Below, in pieces: positions 16,545 through 26,005 of a stretch of DNA of 33,613 nucleotides. The translations under genes and the position numbers were made by a program. The stretch is taken from assembly GCA_030038495.1 (NCBI GenBank), contig JASHOV010000143.1:1-33613 (forward strand), in the 5' to 3' direction. A model generated the notes under the pieces. The model was not told the DNA's origin. It saw only the letters and a program-made list of their open reading frames with translations, and did no database searches. The DNA is from Streptosporangiaceae bacterium (lineage in GTDB: Bacteria > Actinomycetota > Actinomycetes > Streptosporangiales > Streptosporangiaceae). The stretch's first letter is position 1, and each line of letters starts with the position of its first letter.

Positions 16545-18410
16545 GTGTCGGGTCACGGGGGGCCTGAGCAGATTCCGGATGTCGCAGCAAGCGGCACGGC
16601 TGGTTCCGACCCGGAGGAGAAGCACCGGCTTACCGCGCTTGAGGGGATGGCCGCGCTGTCCCTGGACGCGCTGTCGTCGGTGGCCTACGGCCCGCAGGCC
16701 ATCATCATCGTGCTGGCGACCGCCGGCGTCGCGGCGCTGCATTACACGTTGCCGGTCACCATCGCGATCACCGTGCTGCTGGCCGTCCTGGTCGTGTCCT
16801 ACCGGCAGGTCATCGAGGCGTTTCCCAGCGGCGGCGGAGCGTACGCCGTCTCCAAGGCACACCTTGGCGTCCGGCCCAGCCTGCTCGCCGCGGCCTCACT
16901 GGTCGTCGACTACATCCTGAACGCCGCGGTCGGCGTCTCGGCCGGAGTCGAGGCCCTGACCTCCGCTTTCAAGCCCCTCTACCCGGACCGGACCTGGTTG
17001 TGCCTGGGCGTGCTCGCGGTTATCACCGCGGCCAACCTGTGGGGCGTCGCCGAATCCGCCCGGCTGTTCATCATCCCGACGGTACTGTTCATCGCGGGCA
17101 TCTTCGCCGTCATCATCGCCGGGCTGCTGCGAGCCCACCCGCTGGTGCCGGTCGGCGGGTCGGTGCCCTCGACCACCGCCACCGTCGGGATCCTGCTGCT
17201 GCTGCGGGCGTTCGCGTCCGGCTGCTCGGCGCTGACCGGGGTCGAGGCGATCGCCAACGCGGTGCCCTCGTTCCGCAAGCCACGGGTCCGCCGGGCCCAG
17301 CACACCGAGATCGGCCTGGGCGTGACCCTCGGCCTGATGCTGATCGGTATCGCGGTGGTGGCGGACAAGTACCACGCGCTGCCGTCCAGTACCGTGACGA
17401 CCCTGGCTCAGCTCACCGCCGCGTCGCTCGGTAAGAACTTCATTTTCTACGCGATCCAGCTCATCACCACGGTGCTGCTCGCCCTCGCGGCGAACACCTC
17501 CTTCGGCGGGCTCCCTGTGCTGGCCTCGCTGCTGGCCACCGACAACTTCCTGCCGCACCTGTTCTACCTGCGCGCGGCCCGGCAGGTGCGCCGCTACGGC
17601 GTCGTGGTGCTCGCCCTGTTCGCGGGCATCCTGCTCCTGGTGTCCCAGGGCAATACCCAGGCCCTGGTGCCGCTGTTCGCGATCGGGGTCTTCGTCGGCT
17701 TCACGCTCTCGCAGGCCGGCATGGTCAGGCACTGGCGCGAGAATCGCATCGACGGCTGGCGCATGCGCGCGGTCATCAACGGCGTCGGCGCCGTGTTCAC
17801 CACGGTCGCCCTGGCGATCGAGCTGATCAGCAAGTTCACCGAGGGCGCCTGGCTGATCGTCATCGTCGTGCCGCTGCTGGTTGGCCTGTTCAGCCGCATA
17901 CACACGCTCTACCGCCGAATCGGCGCCGCGCTGCACCTGGGCGAGCAGCCGCCGCAGCCGCAGCGCCGCCGGTCGCTGGTGATCGTGCCCGTGGGCGGGA
18001 TGTCCAGGCTGACGGCCGCCGCGGTTTCGACGGCGCTGTCGCTGGGTGACGAGGTGCTCGCGATCACGGTCTGCTATGCCGATCCCGAGGACACCCAGGC
18101 GGACGTGCAGTTCCGCGACCAGTGGGAGGCGTGGCACCCGGAGGTGCCGCTGCTCACCCTGCGCAGCACCCGCCGCGCGCTCGGCCCGCCGGTCGTGGAG
18201 TTCCTGCGCGAGCTTGAGCGCGCGGCCTCCTACGACCAGCACGTCGTGCTGATCCCCGAGGTGCAGCCGGACAAGCCCTGGCACCGCGTCCTGCACAACC
18301 AGCGCGGGTTCGTGCTCGAGCAGGCGATACAGCACGGGACGCAAGACGTGGTCATCTGCCGGCTGCGGTACCGGCTGGCCGCGGTCACCGGCCAGAAGGC
18401 CCCGGATTAG
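16545..18410 (+). CDS. APC superfamily permease, KimA/YdaO-like (putative K+/H+ symporter)
   Basis: 621 aa. LTALEGMAALSLDALSSVAYGPQAIIIVLATAG...VSYRQVIEAFPSGGGAYAVSKAHLG...SLVVDYILNAAVGVSAGVEALTSAF matches the KimA-type APC core; cytosolic C-terminal domain. Confidence 0.8.
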   Translation: MSGHGGPEQIPDVAASGTAGSDPEEKHRLTALEGMAALSLDALSSVAYGPQAIIIVLATAGVAALHYTLPVTIAITVLLAVLVVSYRQVIEAFPSGGGAYAVSKAHLGVRPSLLAAASLVVDYILNAAVGVSAGVEALTSAFKPLYPDRTWLCLGVLAVITAANLWGVAESARLFIIPTVLFIAGIFAVIIAGLLRAHPLVPVGGSVPSTTATVGILLLLRAFASGCSALTGVEAIANAVPSFRKPRVRRAQHTEIGLGVTLGLMLIGIAVVADKYHALPSSTVTTLAQLTAASLGKNFIFYAIQLITTVLLALAANTSFGGLPVLASLLATDNFLPHLFYLRAARQVRRYGVVVLALFAGILLLVSQGNTQALVPLFAIGVFVGFTLSQAGMVRHWRENRIDGWRMRAVINGVGAVFTTVALAIELISKFTEGAWLIVIVVPLLVGLFSRIHTLYRRIGAALHLGEQPPQPQRRRSLVIVPVGGMSRLTAAAVSTALSLGDEVLAITVCYADPEDTQADVQFRDQWEAWHPEVPLLTLRSTRRALGPPVVEFLRELERAASYDQHVVLIPEVQPDKPWHRVLHNQRGFVLEQAIQHGTQDVVICRLRYRLAAVTGQKAPD

Positions 18411-18420
18411 CTGGCGGCGG

Positions 18421-20865
18421 CTAGAAACCGCCGCCGGTTTCCAGCCAGCTGCTCCAGCTGCTGCCCGCGTAGCTGGCGACGGCGATCTTGTAATTGCCGT
18501 CGAGGATGGCTGCCTCGGGCGCACCGGACGGGCCGCTCCACGCGGCCGGGACGCCGACGGCGGTCCGGCCGAGCGAGACCCAGTTCGTCCAGGTCGCCGA
18601 TCCGGCGGCCTGCTGCACGCTGTAGCCGATCTGGCCGTTGCCGAGCTCGCTGAACACCGCCAGCTCGCCGCCGGGCCAGCTGGCGACGGCCGGCGCGGCC
18701 CGCACCTGCATCGTTTCCGGCGGGCCGCTGACCGCCTGCCACCCCGCGCCGGGACTCGGCTGCCAGGCCACATCGAGTACACCGGCGGTGGTCTCGGCGA
18801 ATACCTCGCTCTGCCCGGCGCCGCCGGCAGACACGGTGCCCCCGGCGGGAACTGCGGTGACCGCGGGTACGCCGGTCAGGCCCGTGAGTGTTCCGACCGG
18901 CCGCCACGGCTGCCAGCCGGCCGACGAGTCCGCGGCCGAGGCCAGCGTTCCCTGGCTGGTGATGCAGAAGACCTCGATGCCGCCGCCCGGCGGGGCGTAC
19001 GCCACCGGTGAGCTCGCACAGCTGCCGCCGACGGACGTCCAGGCGGTCCAGCCGGTGTCGTCGTCGGGCGCCTGCTGGCTGGTGAGCTGGACGGTCCCGT
19101 TCTTGTCGGTCACGAACACGGTTACCGTTCCGCCCGGCCCGCGGATGGCGGCGGGGTCTGCGGTGACGGCGCCGGGCGAGCCCGTGCCGATGGCGCCGCC
19201 CCAGCGCCAGCCGTTCGGCTGCCCGAGCTGCTGCCAGGCGTGCACCACCGCGCCGGCCTGGTCCAGCGCGTAGACGGTCAGGCGGCCATCCTGATCGGGT
19301 GCCACCGCCGGGTTGCTGGCCAGGTTCGCCGGCGAGTCGCCAACGCTCCGGGTCCCCGACCAGCCCGATGCTGTGGCGCGGTCCTGGTAGGCGTGCAGCA
19401 GCGTGTCGGCCGCGCCGACGGCGAACCACTCGGCCCGCCCGTCGCTGTTGAGCCCGAGCCCAATCCGGAAGATGGGCGGGAACGTGAAGGGGAACGGCGG
19501 CGTGTACGGCGGCGGGTACGGGACCGGCTGGGAGCCGGCCTGACCGCCGAGATAGACGTCGAGCTGATCGTTGTCGATATTCAGGGTGGAACCGCCCCAC
19601 GTCTCGTTATGCCCGCCCCGGTACTGGTGCAGGCGCTGATGGTCGGTCCACAGGCCGGCCGGCATGTAGCTGCTGTTGGTCGTGGCCTTCCCGTCCCAGT
19701 CGGCATAGTGGATCACGTCGGGCTCGACCATCTGGCCCTGCGCGGCGACGAGGTCGCCGATGTTGGAGAACGACTCGTAGACGCCGGCCTGGTAGCCGTC
19801 GGAGTGCAGCTCGGCGTCCCAGGCGGACAGGAACGCGACCACCTCGCTGCCGCAGTTTCCGTACGCCTCCATGTCGTAGATGAGCGGGGCACCCGCCGGG
19901 ATGCCGAGATTCCGCGCCTGCTGCGCGGCATCGTCGGCCGCGGCGGTACCCTCCTGCGACGCCTCCGAGGCGACGATCGGCGCGTCGCCGAACGCGTCCA
20001 CGCAGCTGGCCTGCAGGCCCACGTAGAACGCGAAGTAGTGCCAGCCCTGGCGCTGGATCGTGTCGATCCACCCCGCGGTCAGGTTGGCCTGCGCGCAGCC
20101 CCGGTTGACCCCGCCGATGTAGATGCCGACGGCCCGGTAGGGCGACTTGAGCCAGTGACTCATGATCGCGGCGGACGGGGCGGAGCAGGTGTCGAACCCG
20201 GCGCCCTCATAAAGGCCCTGCGGCTCGGCCTGCGGGATAGCTGCGGGTCGCACGGGCGCGGCAAGGGCAGCTGTCGCGGCGGCACGGGCGCTGCCGGCGC
20301 TGCCGGCCCGGGCGTGCCTGCTATTACGTGCGGCACTGCCGGTCACCCGGATCGAGGACTGGACGGCGCGGATCAGTGCCAGGTCGCCGCCGTAGGAGAG
20401 GCTGACCTCGACGTCGGCGGCGGGGAGCAGGTCGATGATCGTGTGGGTAACCGGGCTGTCGGGATTCGTCCAGGCGACAGTGCTGCTGCCAGCAGTACTA
20501 CCGAGGGCTGTTCGCCGCGTGGCGGCGCGCACGTCCGGACTGCTCGGGTTGATGGGCATGAGCTGCACCGCACCGGTCTTGCCGCCCATGCCAGCCGCGG
20601 GGCACGCCGGATCGGGGCCCGGCGTGCCGAGATACACGGCATGGCGGTCCAGCCGCGGGCACACCGACGGGCTGCGGGTGAGGTCGAAGACCGGCCAGGA
20701 CGCGGGCACCCGGATCAGTACGTGATCGAAGGTAACTGCGTGCCAGCGGGAGACGGATGCCGTTATCGACGCCGCCCGGGCCTGTCCGGCGCTAGCCGGG
20801 AGCAGCGCCACTACTAAGCAGCTTACGAGAAATACCAGCACGGAACCCAGTCTTCGAAATCCCAT
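18421..20865 (-). CDS. Secreted DUF1906 (glycoside hydrolase-like) protein with C-terminal putative beta-propeller lectin-like repeats
   Basis: Signal peptide ([23 protein letters not shown]). DUF1906 core [32 protein letters not shown]...IYDMEAYG...HQYRGG...[13 protein letters not shown], Pro-rich linker, then about 7 repeats ending in W-x-x-W/VG. Confidence 0.85.
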   Translation of the reverse strand: MGFRRLGSVLVFLVSCLVVALLPASAGQARAASITASVSRWHAVTFDHVLIRVPASWPVFDLTRSPSVCPRLDRHAVYLGTPGPDPACPAAGMGGKTGAVQLMPINPSSPDVRAATRRTALGSTAGSSTVAWTNPDSPVTHTIIDLLPAADVEVSLSYGGDLALIRAVQSSIRVTGSAARNSRHARAGSAGSARAAATAALAAPVRPAAIPQAEPQGLYEGAGFDTCSAPSAAIMSHWLKSPYRAVGIYIGGVNRGCAQANLTAGWIDTIQRQGWHYFAFYVGLQASCVDAFGDAPIVASEASQEGTAAADDAAQQARNLGIPAGAPLIYDMEAYGNCGSEVVAFLSAWDAELHSDGYQAGVYESFSNIGDLVAAQGQMVEPDVIHYADWDGKATTNSSYMPAGLWTDHQRLHQYRGGHNETWGGSTLNIDNDQLDVYLGGQAGSQPVPYPPPYTPPFPFTFPPIFRIGLGLNSDGRAEWFAVGAADTLLHAYQDRATASGWSGTRSVGDSPANLASNPAVAPDQDGRLTVYALDQAGAVVHAWQQLGQPNGWRWGGAIGTGSPGAVTADPAAIRGPGGTVTVFVTDKNGTVQLTSQQAPDDDTGWTAWTSVGGSCASSPVAYAPPGGGIEVFCITSQGTLASAADSSAGWQPWRPVGTLTGLTGVPAVTAVPAGGTVSAGGAGQSEVFAETTAGVLDVAWQPSPGAGWQAVSGPPETMQVRAAPAVASWPGGELAVFSELGNGQIGYSVQQAAGSATWTNWVSLGRTAVGVPAAWSGPSGAPEAAILDGNYKIAVASYAGSSWSSWLETGGGF

Positions 20866-20972
20866 CCTGCAATCGTGCCGGCAACCAGGCAGGAGTGAGA
20901 TGGATTTCTAATAACCGAACGTAGCTAGTTGTTCGCGATCAGTAAGAAGTCGTGAGAAGCCAGAACTTCCGG

Positions 20973-21728
20973 TTACGCATCGTCTGGGTCGGGCTGGTAC
21001 CGGTATCCCATCCCCGGCTCGGTTAGCAGCCAGTGCGGGCGGGCCGAGTCGGGCTCCAGCTTGCGCCGCAGCTGCGCCATGTACAGGCGCAGGTTGCCGG
21101 TCGCATCGGCGTAGCCGGGCCCCCAGACCTCCGCCAGCAGCTGCTGCTGGCTCAGCAGCTTGCCCGGGTTGCGCAGCAGCACCTCGAGCAGGTGCCACTC
21201 GGTGGGCGTGAGCCGGATGTCACTGGTGTTTGCTGCACTGGTGTTTTCGGTACTGGCGGCGACCTCTTCGTCGCGGCCGGGGCGAGGCCTGGGCTGGCGG
21301 ATCACCCGCTTGGCGGCGAGGTCGACGACAAGGTCGCCCAGGCGCACCTGCGGGGCATCGTTGTCGGCGGACATCCGGCGGGTGACCGCGCGCATCCGCG
21401 CCAGCAGTTCGTCCATCCCGAACGGCTTGGTGACGTAGTCGTCCGCGCCCGCGTCGAGGGCCTCGACCTTGTCGGTGCTGTCGGCCCGGCCGGAGAGCAC
21501 GATGATCGGGGCATCGGTCCAGCCCCGCAGGCCGTGGATGACCTCAATACCGTCCAGGTCCGGCAGGCCCAGGTCCAGGATGACGAGGTCAGGCGGGTGC
21601 TTGGCGGCGAGCTCGAGCGCCTCGCTCGCATTCCCGGCGGTGTGCACCTCGTACTGTCGCACCCGAAGGTTGATGCGCAGAGCCCGCAGAATCTGCGGCT
21701 CGTCGTCGATCACCAGGACTGCGGTCAC
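20973..21728 (-). CDS. kdpE: KdpE-like OmpR-family response regulator (copy distal to kdpD)
   Basis: VTAVLVIDDEPQILRALRINLRVRQYEVHTAGNASEALELAAKHPPDLVILDLGLPDLDGIEVIHGLR...KLLSQQQLLAEVWGPGYADATGNLRLYMAQLRRKLE. GTG start at 21728 inferred by homology. Confidence 0.92.
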   Translation of the reverse strand: MTAVLVIDDEPQILRALRINLRVRQYEVHTAGNASEALELAAKHPPDLVILDLGLPDLDGIEVIHGLRGWTDAPIIVLSGRADSTDKVEALDAGADDYVTKPFGMDELLARMRAVTRRMSADNDAPQVRLGDLVVDLAAKRVIRQPRPRPGRDEEVAASTENTSAANTSDIRLTPTEWHLLEVLLRNPGKLLSQQQLLAEVWGPGYADATGNLRLYMAQLRRKLEPDSARPHWLLTEPGMGYRYQPDPDDA

Positions 21729-21798
21729 GTCACCACGCTGCCACGGCGGGCCCGCCGCAGGCCGGCGGAACGCCGGTACGCGCACCGGCGCTTCCGGG

Positions 21799-24477
21799 TC
21801 AACTCATCTCCTCGGTGCTGAGGAACGAGGTCCCCTGATGCTCCGGCGCCTGTCCGTCCGGGCGGGCCGGAGCCGGCACGGCCGGCAGGGACAGCGTCAT
21901 CGTCAGGCCGCCGCCCGGTGTCTCGTCTGGCTCCAGCGTGCCGCCCATCGCCTCGGTCAGCCCGCGGGACAGCGCCAGGCCGAGCCCGACCCCGGTGGTG
22001 TTGTCGGTGTCGCCGAGGCGCTGGAACGGCGCGAACATCTGGTTCCTCTGCTCGGCCGGGATGCCGGGTCCGTGGTCGATGATGCGCAGCTCCACCCGGT
22101 CGTGCAGTGAGCTGCCGGTCAGGACCGGGGGGACGCCGGGTGGCGCATACCGCAGCGCGTTGGCGGTCAGGTTGGCGACGACCCGCTCCAGGATGCCGGG
22201 ATCGACCGCGACTTCAGGCAGGTCATCGGGGATGTCCACGGTCACGGTCCGGCCGCCTGGCCCGAGATCATCCAGCGACCTGGCCACGATCTCGGACAAA
22301 TCGGTCGGCCGCGGGAAAACCGCGAGCGCGCCGGCCTGCAGGCGGCTCATGTCCAGCAGGTTGTCGACCAGGTGCGAGAGCTTGTCCAGCGACTCGTCCG
22401 CGGTCGCAAGCAGCTCGTCGTGATCCGCGGCATCCCATTCGATTTCAGGCGACCGCAGGCTCGTGACCGCCGCCTTGGCCGAGGCCAGCGGCGTGCGCAG
22501 ATCGTGGCTCACCGCCGCGAGCAGCGCAGTGCGCACCCGGTCCGCCTCCGCGATCGGCCGGGCGGCCTCGGCGGCGGCCGACAGCCTGCCCTGCTCCAGG
22601 GCGGCGGCGGCATAGGCGGCGAACGCGCCGAGCACGCGACGGTCGGTGGCAGGCAGCGCCCGGCCGCGCAGGGCCAGCACGAGCGAGTCGCTGATCGGCA
22701 TCTCGACGTCAGCGTCCTCGGGCCGGGAGACCGGCTGGTCGCCGGAGACCCCTACCGCCGACCACCGGCCGCCCCTGGCGGGCAGCGTGCCCCGCCGGGC
22801 CTGGCCGTCAGGGACCAGCGCTGCGTCTGGGTCGGAGCCGGTGCGTTCCAGCAGCGTGACCGATTCCATCCCGAACGCCTCGCGTACGCGGTCAAGGACC
22901 GCGGACAAAGCACGCTGGCCGCGCAGGATGCTGCCCGCTGTGGTCGCGAGCAGCTCCGACTCCGCGCCGGACCTGGCCGCCTGTTTTGTCCGCCGGGCCG
23001 CGGTGTCCACCACCGAGCTGACCACGATCCCGACCGCCACGAAGATCGCCAGCGCGAGAGCGTTGTTGGCCTGGGCGATCGTGAACTTGTGTATCGGCGG
23101 TATGAAGTAGTAGTTCAGCAGCAGCGAGCCGAAGACCGCGGCCAGGATCGCAGGGAAGAACCCGCCGACCAGTGCGACCGCGACCACCCCGGCCTGGAAG
23201 ACCAGCACCTCGGTGGTCAGGTTGACGCCACTGCGCATGGCGGCCAGTGCCAGCGTGAGCAGCGGCATCAGCACCAGCGCGAGGGCGTAGCCGGCCAGCT
23301 GGCGCTGCCTGGTCAGGCCCCCGCTGGCCCGCGGCAGCCCGCGGCCGCGGCCGACGTAGGAGTGGGTGACCATGTGTACGTCGATGTCGCCGGAGGCGCG
23401 CATCGTCCGCGCGCTCACGCCGGGCCCGGTGAGCAGCGATGCCAGCCAGCCGCGCCGGCTCACGCCGAGCACCAGCTGGGTCGCGTTCTCGGCCCGTGCG
23501 AACGTCAGCAGCGCCTCCGGCACGTTGTCGCCGACGATCTGGTGGTAGGTGCCGCCGAGGGACTCGGTGAGCCGTCGCTGGTTCGCGAGCGCGGCCGGGG
23601 ACGCGCCGGTCAGGCCGTCCGAGGTGGTCACGTGCACCGCGAGCAGGTCCCCGCCCGCCGACCTGGCCGCGATCCTGGCGGCTCGCCGGATGAGGGTGTC
23701 GCCCTCCGGGCCGCCGGTCAGCGCGACGACCACCCGCTCGCGGGCCTCCCAGGTGACGTGGATGTCGTGGGCTTCGCGATAGCGCTGCAGGCCCTCGTCC
23801 ACCTTGTCGGCCAGCCACAGCAGAGCCAGCTCGCGCAGCGCGGACAGGTTGCCGATGCGGAAGTAGTTGGTCAGCGCCGCATCGATCTTCTCGGCCTTGT
23901 AGATGTTGCCGTGCGCCATACGGCGCCGCAGCGCCTCCGGCGTCATGTCGACCAGCTCGACCTGGTCGGCGGCCCGCACGACGGCGTCGGGCACCGTCTC
24001 CCGCTGGGGCACGCCGGTGATCTTCTCGACGACGTCGTTCAGCGACTCGAGGTGCTGGATGTTGACGTTGGAGATCACGTCGATTCCGGCATCGAGCAGT
24101 TCGGCCACGTCCTGCCAGCGCTTCTCGTTCCTGGAGCCGGGCACGTTCGTGTGGGCGAACTCGTCAACCAGTGCCACGTCCGGCCCCCGGGCCAGCACGG
24201 CGTCGATGTCCATCTCCTCGAACGTCGTGCCGCGATAGGGCATCTTGGCCCGCGGGATGACCTCGAGGTCGTCGATCTGCTCGGCGGTGTGCGGGCGGCC
24301 GTGCGTCTCCACGAACGCGACCACGACGTCGGTGCCGCGCTCACGACGGCGATGGCCCTCGTTCAGCATGGCGAACGTCTTGCCGACGCCGGCCGCGCAG
24401 CCCAGGTAGATCCGCAGCTGACCCCTGCTGCCGGGCACGCGCGGTGCCGCGTAGTCCGCGAGACCCTCGTTCCCCAT
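21799..24477 (-). CDS. kdpD: Sensor histidine kinase KdpD
   Basis: MGNEGLADYAAPRVPGSRGQLRIYLGCAAGVGKTFAMLNEGHRR, DEFAHTNVPGSRNEKRWQDV, USP-like domain, TM region, AVSHDLRTPLASAKAAVTSLRS H-box and ATPase domain. I trimmed the ORF-track start (24924) to the ATG at 24477. Confidence 0.96.
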   Translation of the reverse strand: MGNEGLADYAAPRVPGSRGQLRIYLGCAAGVGKTFAMLNEGHRRRERGTDVVVAFVETHGRPHTAEQIDDLEVIPRAKMPYRGTTFEEMDIDAVLARGPDVALVDEFAHTNVPGSRNEKRWQDVAELLDAGIDVISNVNIQHLESLNDVVEKITGVPQRETVPDAVVRAADQVELVDMTPEALRRRMAHGNIYKAEKIDAALTNYFRIGNLSALRELALLWLADKVDEGLQRYREAHDIHVTWEARERVVVALTGGPEGDTLIRRAARIAARSAGGDLLAVHVTTSDGLTGASPAALANQRRLTESLGGTYHQIVGDNVPEALLTFARAENATQLVLGVSRRGWLASLLTGPGVSARTMRASGDIDVHMVTHSYVGRGRGLPRASGGLTRQRQLAGYALALVLMPLLTLALAAMRSGVNLTTEVLVFQAGVVAVALVGGFFPAILAAVFGSLLLNYYFIPPIHKFTIAQANNALALAIFVAVGIVVSSVVDTAARRTKQAARSGAESELLATTAGSILRGQRALSAVLDRVREAFGMESVTLLERTGSDPDAALVPDGQARRGTLPARGGRWSAVGVSGDQPVSRPEDADVEMPISDSLVLALRGRALPATDRRVLGAFAAYAAAALEQGRLSAAAEAARPIAEADRVRTALLAAVSHDLRTPLASAKAAVTSLRSPEIEWDAADHDELLATADESLDKLSHLVDNLLDMSRLQAGALAVFPRPTDLSEIVARSLDDLGPGGRTVTVDIPDDLPEVAVDPGILERVVANLTANALRYAPPGVPPVLTGSSLHDRVELRIIDHGPGIPAEQRNQMFAPFQRLGDTDNTTGVGLGLALSRGLTEAMGGTLEPDETPGGGLTMTLSLPAVPAPARPDGQAPEHQGTSFLSTEEMS

Positions 24478-24620
24478 AATAATTCCCTGCGGGTGCGATT
24501 CGGGGTCGGCAGTTAGCCGCCGATCTTGGGATGAATGCCCCTCTCCGCCCGAGGCTATGCCGTCGGTGGCCAGCCATGACCGGGCGGGGTGCACCCGGAG
24601 CTGCCGTTCCCCTTCTCCGC

Positions 24621-25340
24621 TCATGGCTGGTAGCGGTAGCCCATGCCGGGCTCGGTCAGCAGGTGGCGCGGCCGGGGCGGGTCGTCCTCGAGCTTCCTCC
24701 GCAGCCCGGCCATGTGGAATCGCAGGTAGTGGGTGCTGTCCACGGCGGCGGGCCCCCACAGGTCGGCAAGCAGCCGGGTGGCCGGGACGAGCTGGCCGGG
24801 GGAGCGCAGCAGCATCTCGAGCATCCGCCACTCGGTCTTGGTCAGCCGGACGGGCTCCGACTCGGCGCCGACCTCCGGGCCGGAACGCCGGACGACCGTC
24901 CGGGCGGCCAGGTCGATCGTGCAATTCCCGAGGCTGAAGACCTGCCGGCTGGATGGATGCGCGTCGCGCCGCAGGAGGGCGCGCAGCCGGGCCACGAGTT
25001 CATCCATCGAGAACGGCTTGGTGACGTAGTCGTCGGCCCCGGCGTCCAGCGCGCCGATCTTGTCGCCGGAGCCGGCCCGGCCGGAAAGCACGATCACGGG
25101 AACGGCCGACCAGACCCGGAGCTGTCTGATCACGTCGGTGCCGTCCAGGTCGGGCAGCCCCAGGTCGAGCAGCACGGCGTCCGGGGGTCGCCGTGCCGCC
25201 TCGACCAGGGCCTCCCGGCCAGCCGAGGCGGTGGTTACCTCGTAGCCCCGGGCGCGCAGATCAATCCGCAGCGCCCGGAGCAGCGCTGGCTCGTCCTCGA
25301 CGATGAGGACGCGGCCCGAATCAGACGGGGTACTGCTCAT
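24621..25340 (-). CDS. kdpE: KdpE-like response regulator (copy between kdpC and kdpD)
   Basis: MSSTPSDSGRVLIVEDEPALLRALRIDLRARGYEVTTASAGREALVEAARRPPDAVLLDLGLPDLDG...LLADLWGPAAVDSTHYLRFHMAGLRRKLEDDP. Overlaps the kdpC end by 20 bp. Confidence 0.93.
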   Translation of the reverse strand: MSSTPSDSGRVLIVEDEPALLRALRIDLRARGYEVTTASAGREALVEAARRPPDAVLLDLGLPDLDGTDVIRQLRVWSAVPVIVLSGRAGSGDKIGALDAGADDYVTKPFSMDELVARLRALLRRDAHPSSRQVFSLGNCTIDLAARTVVRRSGPEVGAESEPVRLTKTEWRMLEMLLRSPGQLVPATRLLADLWGPAAVDSTHYLRFHMAGLRRKLEDDPPRPRHLLTEPGMGYRYQP

Positions 25341-25998
25341 CGAGCGCGAGGTTCAGCAGCAGCACGTTGACCACCGGCTCGCCCAGGAATCCGAGCGTGC
25401 GACCGGTCGTGTACTTGCTCACCAGCGCCCGCACCTGGGCCGGGCTGATGTGCCTTGCGGCAGCGACCCGGTCCACCTGGATGGCGGCGTTGGCCGGGGT
25501 GATGTCGGGGTCCAGACCGGAGCCCGACGCCGTGACCGCGTCGGCGGGGATCTTCGAGATCGGCACGTGGTCGAACGCGGAGATCTGCGCCTGCCGCTGC
25601 TTGACGAACTGGATCTGGGCCGGATTATTCGGGCCGAGGTTCGACGCGGAGGAGTACAGCGGATTGCAGCCGTAATTGTTCGGCCCGGTGTTCTCGACGT
25701 AATACCTGCCGTTCTTCAGCGTGCCCAGCGACCAGTCCACGATCGCGAACGAGGGCCGCGGCTGGAAGTACTGGGCCAGTGGCTGGCCCTTGGCGTTCAC
25801 GAACTCCTGGCAGAGCAGGCTGGAGCCGACGGTCCGGCCCTTGTAGCTGACCAGCGATCCGTTGGCCTGGTGGTTGAACGCCACCTGCGCGATCCCCCAC
25901 ACGACCACCGGGTAGATGATCCCGGTGATCACGGTAAAGATCAGGAGCGCGCGCAGCCCGGCTATGTGCTGCCGTACGAAACTGGGTAGACGATTCAT
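25321..25998 (-). CDS. kdpC: Potassium-transporting ATPase subunit KdpC
   Basis: FTVITGIIYPVVVWGIAQVAFNHQANGSLV...YFQPRPS...ASGSGLDPDITPANAAIQVDRVAAAR. Confidence 0.97.
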   Translation of the reverse strand: MNRLPSFVRQHIAGLRALLIFTVITGIIYPVVVWGIAQVAFNHQANGSLVSYKGRTVGSSLLCQEFVNAKGQPLAQYFQPRPSFAIVDWSLGTLKNGRYYVENTGPNNYGCNPLYSSASNLGPNNPAQIQFVKQRQAQISAFDHVPISKIPADAVTASGSGLDPDITPANAAIQVDRVAAARHISPAQVRALVSKYTTGRTLGFLGEPVVNVLLLNLALDEQYPV

Positions 25999-26005
25999 GT
26001 TCAGA

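Noticed and set aside
16896-18782. 628-aa minus-strand ORF
   Set aside because: Antisense to the KimA-like permease; low-complexity Arg/Gln/Gly composition and no recognisable domain.
19240-20817. 525-aa plus-strand ORF
   Set aside because: Antisense of the DUF1906 gene; shadow ORF.
22372-24516. 714-aa plus-strand ORF antisense to kdpD
   Set aside because: His/Arg/Gly/Gln-rich translation typical of the antisense frame in high-GC DNA; KdpD on the other strand is unambiguous.
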